Below, one piece after another: positions 1 to 12,723 of a stretch of DNA of 64,000 nt (within the stretch, counting starts at the first letter, position 1; each line of letters begins with the position of its first letter). The position numbers and the translations under genes are program-made. The notes under the pieces were generated by a model. The model was not told the origin of the DNA and searched no databases. It saw only the letters and a list, made by a program, of their open reading frames with translations. The stretch spans positions 12,604,733 to 12,668,732 of the forward strand of contig NC_037263.1 in NCBI RefSeq assembly GCF_000002425.4, read 5' to 3'. Origin of the DNA: Physcomitrium patens. Lineage: Eukaryota; Streptophyta; Bryopsida; Funariales; Funariaceae.

Positions 1-1745
1 TGCAACTTGTGATTGAACTTCAATCCCAAAGCTATCCAACTCCATGATCAGAAGTTAGATTCAATGGTACGCTTCTTTCAAGTTTAGCACTATCATGTTT
101 TTTATCTTTTCTTGAATGACGAGATCCAATATTGGATAATTTAGAGGCTTTTCTGATGGAGTTTTGATCCATGTACGAAAAACATGATGTAATTCGTGTT
201 GCAATCAATGAGATCCGTATTTTATGATAAGGCAATCGAATAGTAACATTGTATGCTTCATAATTTTGACAACTTGCAAGTGATATCCAGTGGGATGATG
301 CTGCACTTATTAGCCAATTTCTCTATGGATTATAATATGAGATAAAAAAAATAATGCTCAACTTATTTGATCCTCAAACATTGAGTCAAGCAATAGACTT
401 TGCTATGAAGTGCCACAATTACCTTTTTGAATTCTGATCTGAGAAGTGTACAAGTGGACCTCAATGTTATTTTAATTCAATTGCAACACCAACACCTCTT
501 CAACATATACATTCAAAAATAGAGGATATGCAAATTGATGCAGTACATTTCAAACCTCTTACTGGGAAAGAAAAGACTTGTCGTTGTCAAGAAGGATTGT
601 GCTTATATTGTGGAGAATCTAAGTACAATGCCTAACATTGTCCAAAAAAGTGACCCAACCATAAAATGAGGAGTACAGCGATCAAAGAAGATAGCATGTC
701 AGAAAACGAATTTGTTTAGCTACAATAGGGACCGTGCAGCTAGAACCTTGTACAACGCCAAGTGAAGGTCTTATCCTCTCCTCAAAACCTTCTCCATGTT
801 TTACGATAAATGTTATTCTAGTACCTAAATATTTCAAAGCCTTTGCCTTGCTAGGTTCAGGAGCCTCAGCATGTTTCTTAGATGAAAAATTTGTAAAAAT
901 ACATAGCATATTTTTAGTAAAGAAAACTAAACCTGCTCATGTAGAAGTCAAAGATGGTCGTCTGTTGTCTTCAAGAGATGTTACTCATGAAATCCTTCCT
1001 ATAGAAATAGCAACTAATAGTCATAATAGCTTTATAATATTTAATATCATTAGATCTTCTTGTAATCCAGTCATTTTAGGTTTATCATGGCTAAAAAAAT
1101 ATAACCCAAAAATATATTGGACTTCTCGTTGTCTTGACTTTTCGAAAAGTATAACTAAGAATGTAGTTAATCAAGTAAAAAGTCATAAGTCTAGTATAAT
1201 TAAACCTATATTTGTAGGTTTAAGTGCTTCCTTGTATGCTGCAAAAGAAGGATCACCTTGTGTCATTTATGCCACACTTGTTTCTATTAGTAGAAAGACT
1301 TCAAGTAGCATTCCAAGCCAATATCAAGATTTTTAAGATGTATTTGAGAAAAAAATGTGAATACTCTTTCAGAACATCATTCCTATGAATGCTCAATTGA
1401 CCTTCAAGAAGGAGTACAACCGCCATTTGGACCAATCTACAATTTATTTCAAAATGAGTTAGCTAAACTCAAGGAGTATATTGAAGAGAATTTGGCCAAG
1501 AACTTCATACGCCATTCTAAATCTCCAGCAGGAGCTCCAATTTTATTTGTGAAGAAAAAAAATGGATCATGGCGGATGTGTATTGATTATTGAAGACTCA
1601 ATAAAATCACTATCAAAAATAGGTACTTGTTACCTTTCATATCTTGACTTCTTGATCAGTTGAATCAAGCTAAGATCTATACAAAATAGATCTATGGAAA
1701 GCATACAATTTAATACACATTAAAAAAAGAGATAAATAGAAGACT

Positions 1746-2351
1746 ATGTTTCGAATAAGGTATGGACATTTTGAATACAACGTCATACCTTTCGGACTAA
1801 CAAATGCACCAGCAGCATTCCAACATGTAATGAACGATGTCTTTCAGGAGTTTTTAGATGATTTTCTTGTTTGTTACCTAGATGACATCTTAATCTATTC
1901 TAAGACCTCAGAAGAACATGAACTTCATGTCCGCCAAGTATTACAAAAACTAAAAGATGCAGGACTCTATGCGAAGATAGAAAAGTGTATATTTCACACT
2001 ACTCAAGTCAACTTCTTAGGATACATCATTTCAAGTGGACTTATGATGGATCCTAAGAAAGTTCAAACTATTATGGATTGGAAGATCCCAAAAATGGTAA
2101 GAAATATCCAATACTTTTTAGAATTTGCCAACTACTATCAGATCTTCATCAAAGACTTCTCTCAAGTTGTAGCTCCACTTATACGTTTGACTTTCAAAGA
2201 CAAACTTCAATGGAATCAAGAAGCAGAAGTAGCATTTGAAGCTTTGAAGACAGCCTTTGTTTCTGCACCAATCTTGTATTGTGTCAATTTTTCTAAATCA
2301 TTTTTTATGGAAACAAACGCATCAGACTTTGCTTTGGGTGCCATATTGTAA
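1746..2351 (+). pseudogene. GyA copy A reverse transcriptase/RNase H fragment
   Basis: Longest open stretch of copy A. It shows the gypsy RT blocks MPFGLTNAPA-like (here VIPFGLTNAPAAFQHVMND), the YLDD catalytic block and the LGYIIS segment, followed by the connection to RNase H (FANYYQIFIKDFS and the VAFEALKTAF segment). These are standard Ty3/gypsy signatures. The piece belongs to a fossil element and is not a host gene. Confidence 0.85.
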
Positions 2352-3476
2352 CAAATGGGAATAGATAATAAACTTCATCCAATAGCTTTTCATTCCAAAA
2401 AAATTTCAGTAGCCGGAATCAACTACGAGATCCACGACAAAGAACTTCTTGCAATCATGGATTCGTTTCAAGAATGGCGGCATTATCGAGAAGGTGCTTC
2501 TAGTCCAATCATAGTGTAAACGGATCATAAGAACCTTGAATATTTTATGTCAACACGTGTTTTGAATCATCGCCAAGCCCGTTGGAGTATGTCTTTATCA
2601 AGATTCGAATTCAAGATCATTTATCGACCAAAAAAACAATAAAGTTTATTAGATGCATTCTGTAGACAATCTTACCTTATACCAAAGGAAAGTGTTGCTG
2701 CTTTTGATTAACAACGGACAATTCTCTTGAAGCCAGAGTATTATCATCTTCGAGCAATGAAATCAATACTAACTGTTGATTCAACTTTCATTAAGTAAGT
2801 TCAATCAAATATGTCTTCTGATCCTCTTATTTGTGATACTAAGAAAAATCCTTCAAAATCTCATGATACTTCCAAATTTGAATTCAAGAACAATCTACTA
2901 TATTTTGATTGACGTCTATATGTTCGAGAAGGTGAAGCTCGATTACATATTCTTTAAGCGCATCATAACTATTCAAGAATATAATATTTTAAGTACAATA
3001 AAACTTTGGAAGTAATATCCAGAAACTTTTGGAGGCCCCAAATGTGAAAAATAATCAAAGATTTTGTACAATCTTATGATGTTTGCTCAAGATCAAAAAC
3101 TCCTCGTCATCGACCTTACGGACTTCTTCAACCATTACCCATACCAGAACAACCACGGTCTTCTATTTTTTATGGATTTCATCACGGATCTTCCAATCTC
3201 AGGTTCTTATGACTCTATATTTGTGATAGTAGATCGTTTTATCAAGATGACACATTTTATATAATGTACAAAATCCATCACAAGTGAAGAAACAGCTAAG
3301 CTCTTTCTTAACAATATCTTTTGCTATCATGGATTATTCAAGGATATTATATCAGATAGGAAAACTCAATTTGTATCAAGATTTTGGCGGACTCTTTTCA
3401 AGATTCTAAAAGTGGATATAAAACTATCTTTGGCATTCCATCTTCAAATTGATGGACAATTGGAGCATGTTAATCA

Positions 3477-3481
3477 AGTAT
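3477..3481 (+). repeat. Target-site duplication of element B, left copy
   Basis: AGTAT directly before the TG of the left LTR of element B, repeated at 10868-10872 directly after its right LTR. The uninterrupted homologous site in copy D (near 62060) has this sequence once, which confirms the insertion. Confidence 0.85.
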
Positions 3482-4258
3482 TGTAGAATAGATATTAGTT
3501 CATTTTTGTAAGATATTGATAAAATAAATTAATAATCCATAGAATATTTAGTTTAGGAGGATGGATGATTGATTCAGTTATTAAAAGCGGTTATTATTGG
3601 ATTACGGTTAGAATCTGAAAATCAGTAGTAATTATATAGGAGTTGTAGAAGTTTGTCGGGGAGCCAGACTGTGATAGTCATGAGCCGAGGTTAAGCTTGG
3701 TGCTTCTTCTTTGTTTTTTTTTTTTTTTGTTTTCTTTGTTGTTGAAGAGTAATGGATAGTTTCTAAATATTGAGAAGTGAGTCTATGGAATAAATCAGAG
3801 ATTGATTTATGAGTTATTGATTATGTAATTAGAGTACTGAATGATTGAATTATATGAGAAGTTATTGGAAGATTGATTATGGATGGAAGATTATGATTGT
3901 TGTTTATTGAGAGTTGTGTGTGTGTGTTTCGATGGAGGAAGTCTGTGATTACAGGAATTCTATGAATTTAGATTGGTTGGAGTGAAGTCTATTATTCTTG
4001 GTGTTGGATGGAATTTATTGAGTTTTGAGCGGTCTTTTGAGAGTGCAGGGTTGCACATTGTGGTTATCAGTTGATGAAGTAGTATTATTACTGGGAGGAA
4101 GTATTGTAGTGTTTCTTAGTATTTTAGTGGTTTGGAATATAGTTAATTGTGTGATCCTAAGAAGTGAAACTCATGCGCTTAGTCTTTCTCTATATTCGAA
4201 TTCCCCTATATAGGTTTATTCTAGAAGGAATTGTAGAATAAGTAAAATGACAATCACA
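3482..4258 (+). repeat. Element B left LTR (777 bp)
   Basis: Starts TGTAGAATAG and ends GACAATCACA (canonical TG...CA). It matches 10137-10867 closely over its length. It contains a T-rich tract near 3713-3740 and the motif GAGAGTTGTGTGTGTG. It is followed directly by the primer-binding site, which fixes its right edge. Confidence 0.88.
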
Positions 4259-4261
4259 TTT

Positions 4262-4279
4262 TGGCACTGCTGTCGGGGA
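4262..4279 (+). other. Element B primer-binding site, tRNA-Asp-like
   Basis: TGGCACTGCTGTCGGGGA lies 3 bases after the left LTR. It matches the plant tRNA-Asp primer-site sequence TGGCGCCGTTGCCGGGGA, known from Athila/Tat elements, at 14 of 18 positions. All four differences are transitions, as expected from decay of methylated DNA. Confidence 0.8.
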
Positions 4280-4989
4280 TTGACAATAGCATTGAGTGTT
4301 AGGAATTAATTGCCAAATGAGTAGATGGGAAATAGGAAGCAAATTCAGTAGTATATAATGAAAGATTATGGTTATTAAGAATGAGAACATTTGAATAAAG
4401 AAAACACGCTAGTCAAAAAAAAGACAAGAAAGAGCACAAGTAAGAGAATCATTACAAAATGAGCAAGAACTCAAGTTAAAAAGGAAGCGTCGATAAAGTT
4501 GGATTAAGCCATGGTTGCATGGCTGTTGGCATATCCGAGTATATCCAAAAGCTGATCGACATCAAATATTTCAGCAATATATACCATTAAGAAAATTGCC
4601 AAGAGCACTCACAAAAAATTTTGTCAACAACCTAGCATATCTCTTGAGCTCTTTAACTACAAGTGGAAGAAACACAAAAGAATTGGATACTCCATTGAGT
4701 ACCTTCCTAATAGTGGAAATTGCCAATTCTGTAAAAATTGGTTCCATAAAATGGCATAAATTGCTTGCCAATAAGGATCAATTCAACGTATTTCAAAATC
4801 CATCATTTTCACCTCCAATTCAATCAATAAACTTATTCAGGGATAATAATAGTAATTTAAGAAAGTTGAAAAGTCTAGAAAAGACAATTGGAAAAGGCAA
4901 TGGTAATTTGAATAAGAGATTAAGTGGCACATTGTCCTCTTCAATGGCGACGGGTGGTCCAGCAGTTGCAATAGCAGTATAAATGGGTG

Positions 4990-6700
4990 ACATGAGCGAT
5001 CGCACAACGAGCATGGCTACATTACCTACTTTTAGAGGCTTTCCGGGTGTGGATCTCGATCAACATTTGTCTCAATTTCTGACAGTATATATAGCCAATA
5101 ATGGAAGAACTGAAGATATTTGGTTATGATGGTTGCCAGCAACCTTAAAAGACACGTCGTTTGAATGGTACAACTGCCAACTAGTGGGTCAATTTTCGAA
5201 TTGGGAAGCACTAAAGAATGCATTTTTAACCCATTTTCAATCAATAGGTTTTGAGGATCGTCTTCGAGAGAGGTTAATGAACAGCAAAATGATCCTAAGG
5301 GAGGCGGTGGAATCGTATTATGGCCGGATGGCTGATATACTCAGTAAGTGGCCGAATCACCAAATATCATAGGTATTTATCTTATCCATATTAATCAATG
5401 GTTTGTAACCACCAGAGTTAAAAATATTTGTGAAAGAAGCTCAATCCGTTACAGTGTCTACATTCCTTAATAGAGCCAAGGTTTGGGAGGAATGCCATTA
5501 TGATCAATTTTTAAGTACGGGAGCTACGTTGATTCCAATTCAAGGCAGTTATCAAAATTCGACTTGGAACGGATCAGTAGATGCTTATCCACGGATGTTA
5601 GATACAAGAGCCAATTCCAGTGCCAATATACAGGGGCCAGTTAATTTCACCCCATTGCAAGCTATACCATTGAACGTGACAATAGCATATGCTCCCTATT
5701 TTTTGTATCAACAATAAGCGTTAATTGCAGCACAGTTATCAATAATACCAACCTCAAAAGATTCCAATGAAGCCTTGTTGTTGAACCTGACGAAGAAAAT
5801 GGAAGAAATGGTCGTCAATATGGCCAAGGATAAGGAGAAGACACAAAAGCCTACTAATACTAGGACCAATGTTTGGTGCAGTAATTGTAAGGGCCACGGT
5901 TATTTGGTAACAGAATGCTCTTCACCCTCACAAATGATAAATCAATGTACATTTTGTGAAGGAAAGTACTTAACAGCTAATTGTTAGAATTTGCAAAGGC
6001 AACAACAATTGAGTAATCAGACCATGATCCTATCGACTCATTGGGATGGCAATCAAGTTCAATTGGAAAATACGTTTGGATGGAATGGAAATTGATCTAA
6101 TCGATAAAATTGAGTATTTTATAACTTTCAAAGTTTTAATTTTAATCAGGGATCTGCATCAAACCATAAGAACTACGGAAAGGAGTGACAGAGGTATCAA
6201 CAATATGCTCCATCGACATCATCGAACTAAGTTCCCTCCATTCCAATGGGACAATTAAGATCATTTTCTAACCCTACATAGAACAAGTCTAGTAGGTATA
6301 TACCAATGGAAACACCCAATATGCTTGATGGAGGTGCAAGAAGACTACTTCATTTTTTTTGTTGCAGACAGATTGGCCATTATGCCAATGAATGTCCCAA
6401 TCCCAGAGCTAGTGATGATTATACGTGAGTTTGTGGAAATTATAAGCAGTTGAGGTATACTTATCAGCAATGTAATGTTCCGTTCAATTTCAATAATCGA
6501 GATCAACAAATCCAAAACCAAGAAAAAATGGAGGAGATAAATCAAGGTCGTTAAGATTCTCTGGTAAATCGGGTGGAATGTGTCTAAGCCGTTCTTACCA
6601 GAAGTCAGTAAAAAGAAAAAGGACCAATTCAACATTTGAGTGATCTTGAAGCCAAGGGCCAATTTGACTCAATTATGGAGACATCCAATCTAGGTCCTAT
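4990..6700 (+). pseudogene. Element B gag region with several zinc knuckles
   Basis: Capsid-like domain at about 5000-5720 (MATLPTFRGFPGVDLDQHLS, then FEWYNCQLVGQFSNWEALKN), as in plant gypsy gag. A first CCHC knuckle (CSNCKGHGYLVTEC) is near 5878, and a second set lies near 6361-6470 (CCRQIGHYANEC and a following cysteine group). The downstream part, about 5590-6910, is the segment that also occurs inside the LTRs of element E. Fossil. Confidence 0.8.
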
Positions 6701-6827
6701 TATGGGCCTCTTACCCAGTATGAGACTTGACTCGGTTGGGCTACCCAATGAGGTACCAATTATGGAGGCTTTAGATCCATTTCAAGCTGTTCCGTTCTCT
6801 ACACAGTTTTGAGAAACGTCATTTCTG

Positions 6828-7391
6828 TTGAAAGATCATCTAGAAGGTGTGAATTTCAAGGAAGCTCCATCTCTTGTTCCAATTTTGAGTCCAGAACAGA
6901 AGAATATCTTACCTCAAGGAGTTAAACTCCAACCAATGAAAAAGAAAAAGACATTGGATATTATCCTAAATATGGAATCCTATGACATATTGAAGGATCT
7001 GGATGCTATTCGACCTTCTATTTCTATGAAGCAACTTCTAGCAGTCGTACCAGAGTGCCGTTCTACATTGAATTCATCGTTAACATACCATAGGCAACGT
7101 AATAAGGAAGTTTGTGAAGTCAATTTGAACCCTGACCCAAGTGCATCAACCATTGATGTTTCGATTGATGATATTATGATCTTGGATGTTCAGGTAGATA
7201 GTGGTTTCAGTGTTAATTTAATAAACACTGATACAATGGATGCTTTAGATTTGAAATACTTAGTACCCACGATATTGGTATTACGGATGGTAGGTCATAG
7301 CCGGATTAAACCAATGGATATTTTATGGAGTGTTCAAACTATAATTGCTGGTATTACATATGTAATTGATTATATTATCTTTCGGCTATGA
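6828..7391 (+). pseudogene. Element B protease region
   Basis: Open stretch with an acidic spacer, then a retropepsin-like block (DVQVDSGFSVNLI, where DSG is the aspartic protease motif) near 7185-7225. It lies between gag and RT, as expected for gypsy. Fossil. Confidence 0.7.
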
Positions 7392-8110
7392 TGTTCAACT
7401 TTATCATATCCAATTTTATTGGGATGACTTTGGCTTTATCAAACGAAGGCCAAAAACGATTGGGGTGAGGGTACTTTGACAATTGGCAAGGACGGAAACA
7501 AAATGGTATTACAAATGTATCCAGTACACTATCACGGGAAGTCTCAATTGTCACCATCTGAATTGATGTTGGATGATGAGCTTAATTCCAATGATGATGC
7601 AGTCACACCGATTACGGAGGCGTCCGTGGAGACAGCATACAACACCTTGGAGTGGTGTACCAATGTGGAGGTCCGGGGGAGTACTTGATATATCCAATGG
7701 ATTCAGAAAACTCTGAGTATGTTAATATTGATTAGATGACCAAGTATGATGTGCACCATGTGAGTGCTTTGAAGACATGATTCAATACTTCACACATGTT
7801 AGACGTATCGACTGATTTTCAACCAGCACAGGAGTTGAAACAGACCATCGCCATTACACCTTTATGTCAAATTATTAACTTAGCGAGCACAGCAAAACCT
7901 TGGATAATTAAGATCTACGAAGGTATTAAGAACGAAGAGTTGATTTGTTGGATAGAATTTTTCTTGTAGCATAAGTTCACTTTTGCTTGGACTTATGCTG
8001 ATTTAAAGGGTATTCTTGCTGACGTCTGTGAGCATCGTATCATTTTAGAAGAGAACACTAAACCGATATGGTAAAGGCAACATCACCTTAATCCTAAATA
8101 TTCCCTCATA

Positions 8111-9300
8111 GTGAAGGAAGAATTAGACAAGCTTCTTATGGTTGGTTTTATTTACGTAGTACCGAATAGTGAGTGGATTTCTCCAATCATGATGGTGCCG
8201 AAAAAGAATGAGAAAATCCACATTTTTCAGGATTTTTGGAAACTTAATGTGGCTACCAAGAAGGATTACTTTCCGTTGCCTTTCATAGATAGTATATTAG
8301 ATGCAGTAGCTGGTCACGAATGTTATTCATTCCTTGATGAATTTTTCGGATATAATCAAGTTCAAATTGCAATGGAAGACCAGCTTAACACGATCTTTAC
8401 TATGGATTGGGGCACATTTGCTTATCGCGTGATGCCTTTTGGGTTATATAACATCCCAGCCACGTTTCAGAGAGTGATGACTCAGGCCTTCCAAGACTAT
8501 CTCCAACTATTTATGGAGATCTTTTTAAATGACTTTTGTACATTCAGTACAAAATAAGATCATCTTAATTATCTGGACAAATGTTTGGCTCAGTGCGTTA
8601 AGTTTGGAATATCATTGAACTCAGAGAAGTATCAATTTGGTGTTCTGTTTGATAAATTATTGAGACATATTGTCTTCAGCCATGGTATTGCTACGAATCT
8701 TGACAAAGTGCAGTATATAATGAACTTGTCCTGACCAGAGACGGTCTCCGGTGTTCATGGATTTGTGGGCCATGTCAGTAATTATCAAAGATTCATTCGT
8801 TCATTTGTAATTATTTGTCTATCTTTAACAAACTTACTGAAGAAACCTCCATTAGATGGGACTAGTTCTATGTGGACTATGGAGTGTATTGTGGCCTTTG
8901 AAGCGTTGAAGTCAAAATTAGTCTCTACACTAATATTAGTGGCTCTTCGTTGGACGGAGCCCTTTCATGTGTACGTTGATGCATCCAATGTGGCTATTGG
9001 ATCGGTGTTAAGTCAGAAGGATGACAAGAGTCTAGATCATCCTATCTATTATGTCAGTCGGCAATTGGTGGCTGCCGATCGTAATTATACTACTACTGAA
9101 CGAGAAGCGTTGGGTATGATATATTCGGTTCAAAAATTTTGACACTATTTGCTTGGGTATCCATTTTTTTTTATGTGGATCATGATGCCCTCAAATATAT
9201 GATTAATAAGCCTCAATTAAGTGGATGCATTGTCCGATAGATCTTACTCTTATAAGAGTTTAATTTTACGATCGTCGTACGACTTGAGAAGAAACATGCC
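8111..9300 (+). pseudogene. Element B reverse transcriptase and RNase H region
   Basis: RT blocks are visible: WISPIMMVPKK, then FQDFWKLN (about 8190-8250), FLDEFFGYNQVQIA (about 8330), and MPFGLYNIPATFQRVM (about 8430). RNase H follows from 8765 (VSNYQRFIRSF, WTEPFHVYVDASNVAIGSVL, HPIYYVSRQL, YTTTEREALGMIYS). The order and wording are those of plant Tat-type gypsy pol. Fossil. Confidence 0.85.
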
Positions 9301-9321
9301 AATGTTAATCATTTATCCTAG

Positions 9322-10140
9322 TTGTTTAATATTCTCGACAACGAGCCTGTCCCGGATGCTCTTTCTCACACCAAATTATTTGTGGTAGATGTGATTTCCC
9401 ACGAATATAGTGAAATCATTCAATTTCTGACCTTCTACACCTTTCCACTGACTTTCACCGAGAAGCTTAAAAAGCGACTCATTCTGAAGAGTGCCATGTA
9501 CACAATGATTCACGATGCTTTGTATAAAGAAGGCAAAGATGGCATTTTAAGATACTATATCTTTCCAAGTGAAGTAGAATCAATACTAGAGGGTTGTCAT
9601 TTGGATAGTTGTGGTGGTCATTTCGTAGGAGACAGTACTGCTTGCAAGGCTTTAATGGTCGGATATTGGTGGCCCACAATGTTTTCTAATGCGTACCAAT
9701 TTATTCGTTGTTGTGATCCCTATCAACAAATTGGTCGATCTACGGGCACTTTTGCCACGCCCTTAGTTCCAATCTTGGCACAAACACCGTTCAAAAAATG
9801 GGATATTGATTTTGTCAATCCCATCGCACTAGCGTCAAAACCTGGCCAGAAGCAATATATTTTAGTTGCCATGGACTATGTAATAAAATGGACAGAGGCT
9901 ATTACTACCCGCCATGATAATGCTAGTACGATGGCTATGTTTCTATACGAGAATATTATAACTCAATTTGGGTGTCCAAAGGAATTGGTTAGCGATCGCG
10001 GCACCCATTTCCTAAATGCTACTACAGCTGCCTTGACGAAAACATATGAGATTAAGCATGAGAAAACCACTTCATATCATCCTTGTGTTAATGGGCAAAT
10101 AGAAAAGACTAACGGAATTTTGTACAAGGTCTTGACTAAT
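9322..10140 (+). pseudogene. Element B integrase region
   Basis: Zinc-binding HHCC region (HLDSCGGHFVGD...CCDPYQQIG, about 9598-9735). The catalytic core follows: FKKWDIDFVNPI, a central YVIKWTEAI, FGCPKELVSDRGTHF with the second catalytic Asp, and SYHPCVNGQIEKTNG with the catalytic-Glu region. It runs up to the right LTR. Fossil. Confidence 0.85.
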
Positions 10141-10867
10141 AGTCCATAGAATATTCAGTTTAGGAGGACGGATGATTGATTCAGTTATTAAAAGCGGTTA
10201 TTAGAGGATTACGATTAGAATCTGGAAATCAGTAGCAATTATATAGGAGTTGTAGAAGTTTATTGGAGGGCCAGACTGTAATAGTCATGAGCCGGGATTA
10301 AGCTTGGTGCTTTTTTTTTTCATTTTTTTTGTTTTGTTTTCTTTATTCTTGAAGAATAATGGATAGTTTTTAAATATTGAGAAGTGAGTCTGTGGAATAA
10401 ATCAGAGATTGATTTATGAGTTATTGATTATGTAATTAGAGTATTGAATGATTGAATTATATGAGAAGTTATTGGAAGATTGATTATGGATGGAAGATTA
10501 TGATTGTTGTTTATTGAGAGTTGTGTGTGTGTGTGTTTCAATGGAGGAAGTCTGTGATTATAGAAATTCTATGAATTCAGATTGGTTGGAGTAAAGTCTA
10601 TTATTCTTGATGTTGGATGGAATTTATTGAGTTTTGAGCGGTCTTTTGAGAGTGCAGGGTTGCACATTGTGGTTATCAGTTGATGAAGGAGTATTGTTAC
10701 TGAGAGGAAGTATTGTAGTATTTCTTAGTATTTCAGTGGTTTGGAATATAGTTAATTGTGTGACCCTAACAAGTGAAATTCATGCGTTTAATCTTTCTCT
10801 ATATTCGAATTCCCCTATACATGTTTATTCTAGAAGGAATTGTAGAATAAGTGAAATGACAATCACA
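10137..10867 (+). repeat. Element B right LTR
   Basis: Matches the left LTR 3482-4258. It ends GACAATCACA directly before the second AGTAT target duplication (10868-10872), after which copy A integrase resumes. Confidence 0.85.
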
Positions 10868-12177
10868 AGTATTGAAGCAATATTGAAGCAATATTTAAGA
10901 TGTACTATCAATTACTAACAAGATGATTGGACAACTCTTTTGCCATTGGCAGAGTTTGCTTATAATAATACAGTACATTCTTCTACAAAACAAACACCTT
11001 TCTTTACTAATTATGGTTATCATCCACGACTTGATACTTTTGACTTTTCAAAAGTTGATAATTTTACTGTGAGAGATTTGACAATTCATTTGTCAGAGCT
11101 ACATGCAACAATTAAGGCACAATTAAAAGAAGCTCAAGAACAACAAAAGGACAAGGTGGATGTCTATCAAAAGGAACAACCACCATTCCACATGGATGAT
11201 AAGGTATGGTTACTTCGTCGTAATATCAAGACCACTTGTCCTTGTGACAAGTTGGACTATCGAAGGCTTTGACCATTTTCTATTTCTGCTCAAATTAATC
11301 CAGTTGCATATCATTTACATCTATCGGAATCAATGAAAATCCATCTAGTATTCCAAGTATCTCTTCTTGAACCAGACAAGACAGTGGACATATCAAGAAG
11401 AAGACAAGCTCCACCTCTTCCTATAGAAGTGGACAATAATGAAGAGTTTGAAGTAGAAGCAGTCTTAGATTCTAGGCGATGCCGAAATAAATTGGAATAA
11501 CTTGTCCATTAGCACGGATATGATATTAGTGAACGCACATGGGAGCTAGTAAAGAATCTTGTAAATGTAGCAAAGGTGGTGGAGGCTTTTTATTGACGAC
11601 ATCTATCAAAATCAAGATGAAAACCTTCTTTATAATAAAAATAAGATCTACTTAAGATAATATTCTACTTTCAATCTTTGTTTATAGCTTCTTTGTAGTT
11701 GTGACGCTCAAGAAATGGAGAACTAATAATTAGTGGATTCGATTCAAGAGCCTTTATTTGCTGATTTGCAAGATGATATATTATGATTGTCACAACCTTC
11801 AAGACGACACAATCAAGATGAAGATCTTCAAGAATGACATGTTCTTCCTCGAATAGATGGCAAGATACAATGCATTTGGTATCACGATCTTGGAAGGGAC
11901 TCCCGATGTTTGCTGATTTTACTAGAGGTAGGAATAATTCCTAATGGTATTCCAAATATTTTATTTGAAGGAAATTATGAAGGCCTCAATAATAATCAAA
12001 TAACTGGGTGGTCTTTCTGTCCTGATATGGGACACTATCGATGGTTGAGAGGCCCTATCAATCATCTTCGAAGTGAACAAAGATCAGAGTATGTGGCGAA
12101 TACAATTTGTTCCATTATAGATTTTCTTTACATATAATTACCGCTCTTCATGGAACTCGTCTCTAGAAGAGGGATAA
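10868..12177 (+). mobile_element. GyA copy A, right segment (integrase end, chromodomain, 3' tail)
   Basis: Continues copy A after element B. The integrase C-terminal half (PLAEFAYNNTVHSSTKQTPF, about 10940-11270) matches copy D at 62120-62440. A chromodomain-type tail (about 11400-11610) matches the better preserved one at 62630-62800. A non-coding 3' tail runs to the LTR. The open stretch at 11910-12137 lies in the tail and is shared in decayed form by C and A2, so it may be a real extra coding region of the family; its function is not recognised. Confidence 0.88.
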
Positions 12178-12723
12178 TATCATGGACATATACATGTAAT
12201 CCAATAATTACATGTATAAATAGGTAGAAGTAAGTAAAAGTAGATAAAAATAAGTTAATTCTATAGTATTTGATGTAGAAGCTTCTTAGAAGCTTTATAG
12301 ACATTGCTTTGACTTTATAGACTTTTTGAAATTAGAAACATGGTCAATAAGTTGGCCATGTACCACACATATTATTAGCTTGAAGACCAAGCTAACTATA
12401 TAGCTCACACATAGAAAAACTTACTTTATAAGTTAAGGCATGTGTCCTACAAAGTCAGTACATATTGGAGGTCCTATAGAACGTCGCCACATAGTTCCTA
12501 GTTAGATAGTTTATATAGAAACAAGAATGAAGCCTTCTTCACTCTTTTCAAGTCCTTTCTTGTTTCTAATCTAGTTTCAAGGGTCTCTAGTTTTTTTGAC
12601 TTTTAGCAATAGCCATTCGAGTTTCTTTCTTAATATATATATCAGGTTATTTCTATTTTTTCATCTTTCTAGAAGAGAAGTCTCACTTGTTTATTTATCT
12701 TTATCATTTTCTTGTCCTTGACA
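12178..12723 (+). repeat. GyA copy A right LTR (546 bp)
   Basis: Starts TATCATGGACATATAC (family start TGTCA) and ends TCCTTGACA. It is homologous to the LTRs at 45038-45595, 34281-34808, 27446-27992, 18118-20003 and 35286-35784. The common ends TGTCA and TGACA are inverted copies of each other, which supports these borders. Confidence 0.85.

Larger units (their letters stand above)
1..3481 (+). mobile_element. Ty3/gypsy chromovirus GyA copy A, left segment (gag end to integrase)
   Basis: Old, broken LTR retrotransposon whose left end lies outside the window. The first bases match the middle of gag in copy D (about 46086 on). Parts in order: gag with a CCHC-like knuckle (about 1-735), protease-like region (about 735-1110), reverse transcriptase (about 1357-2350, with the YLDDILIYSK block near 1876), RNase H (about 2280-2690), then integrase zinc region and core (about 2700-3481). 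The order PR-RT-RH-IN is that of Ty3/gypsy. The integrase continues at 10873 after the nested element B. More than a dozen lesions; certainly inactive. Confidence 0.9.
3482..10867 (+). mobile_element. Tat/Athila-type Ty3/gypsy element B, nested in copy A integrase
   Basis: Element with LTRs at 3482-4258 and about 10137-10867, a tRNA-Asp-like primer site, gag with zinc knuckles (about 4990-6700), protease (about 6830-7390), RT (about 8110-8560), RNase H (about 8765-9300) and integrase (about 9320-10140). The primer site and gag/pol style place it in the Tat/Athila lineage, unlike its GyA host, and no chromodomain is seen. A by-eye comparison of about 170 bp of the two LTRs gives roughly 8 percent difference, mostly transitions, so it is old but younger than the element it entered. 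Broken, with roughly fifteen or more lesions. Confidence 0.88.

Noticed and set aside
4515-4982. 155-codon open stretch in the leader of element B as a separate gene
   Set aside because: It lies between primer site and gag and shows no recognised domain; more likely leader or gag N-terminus of B.
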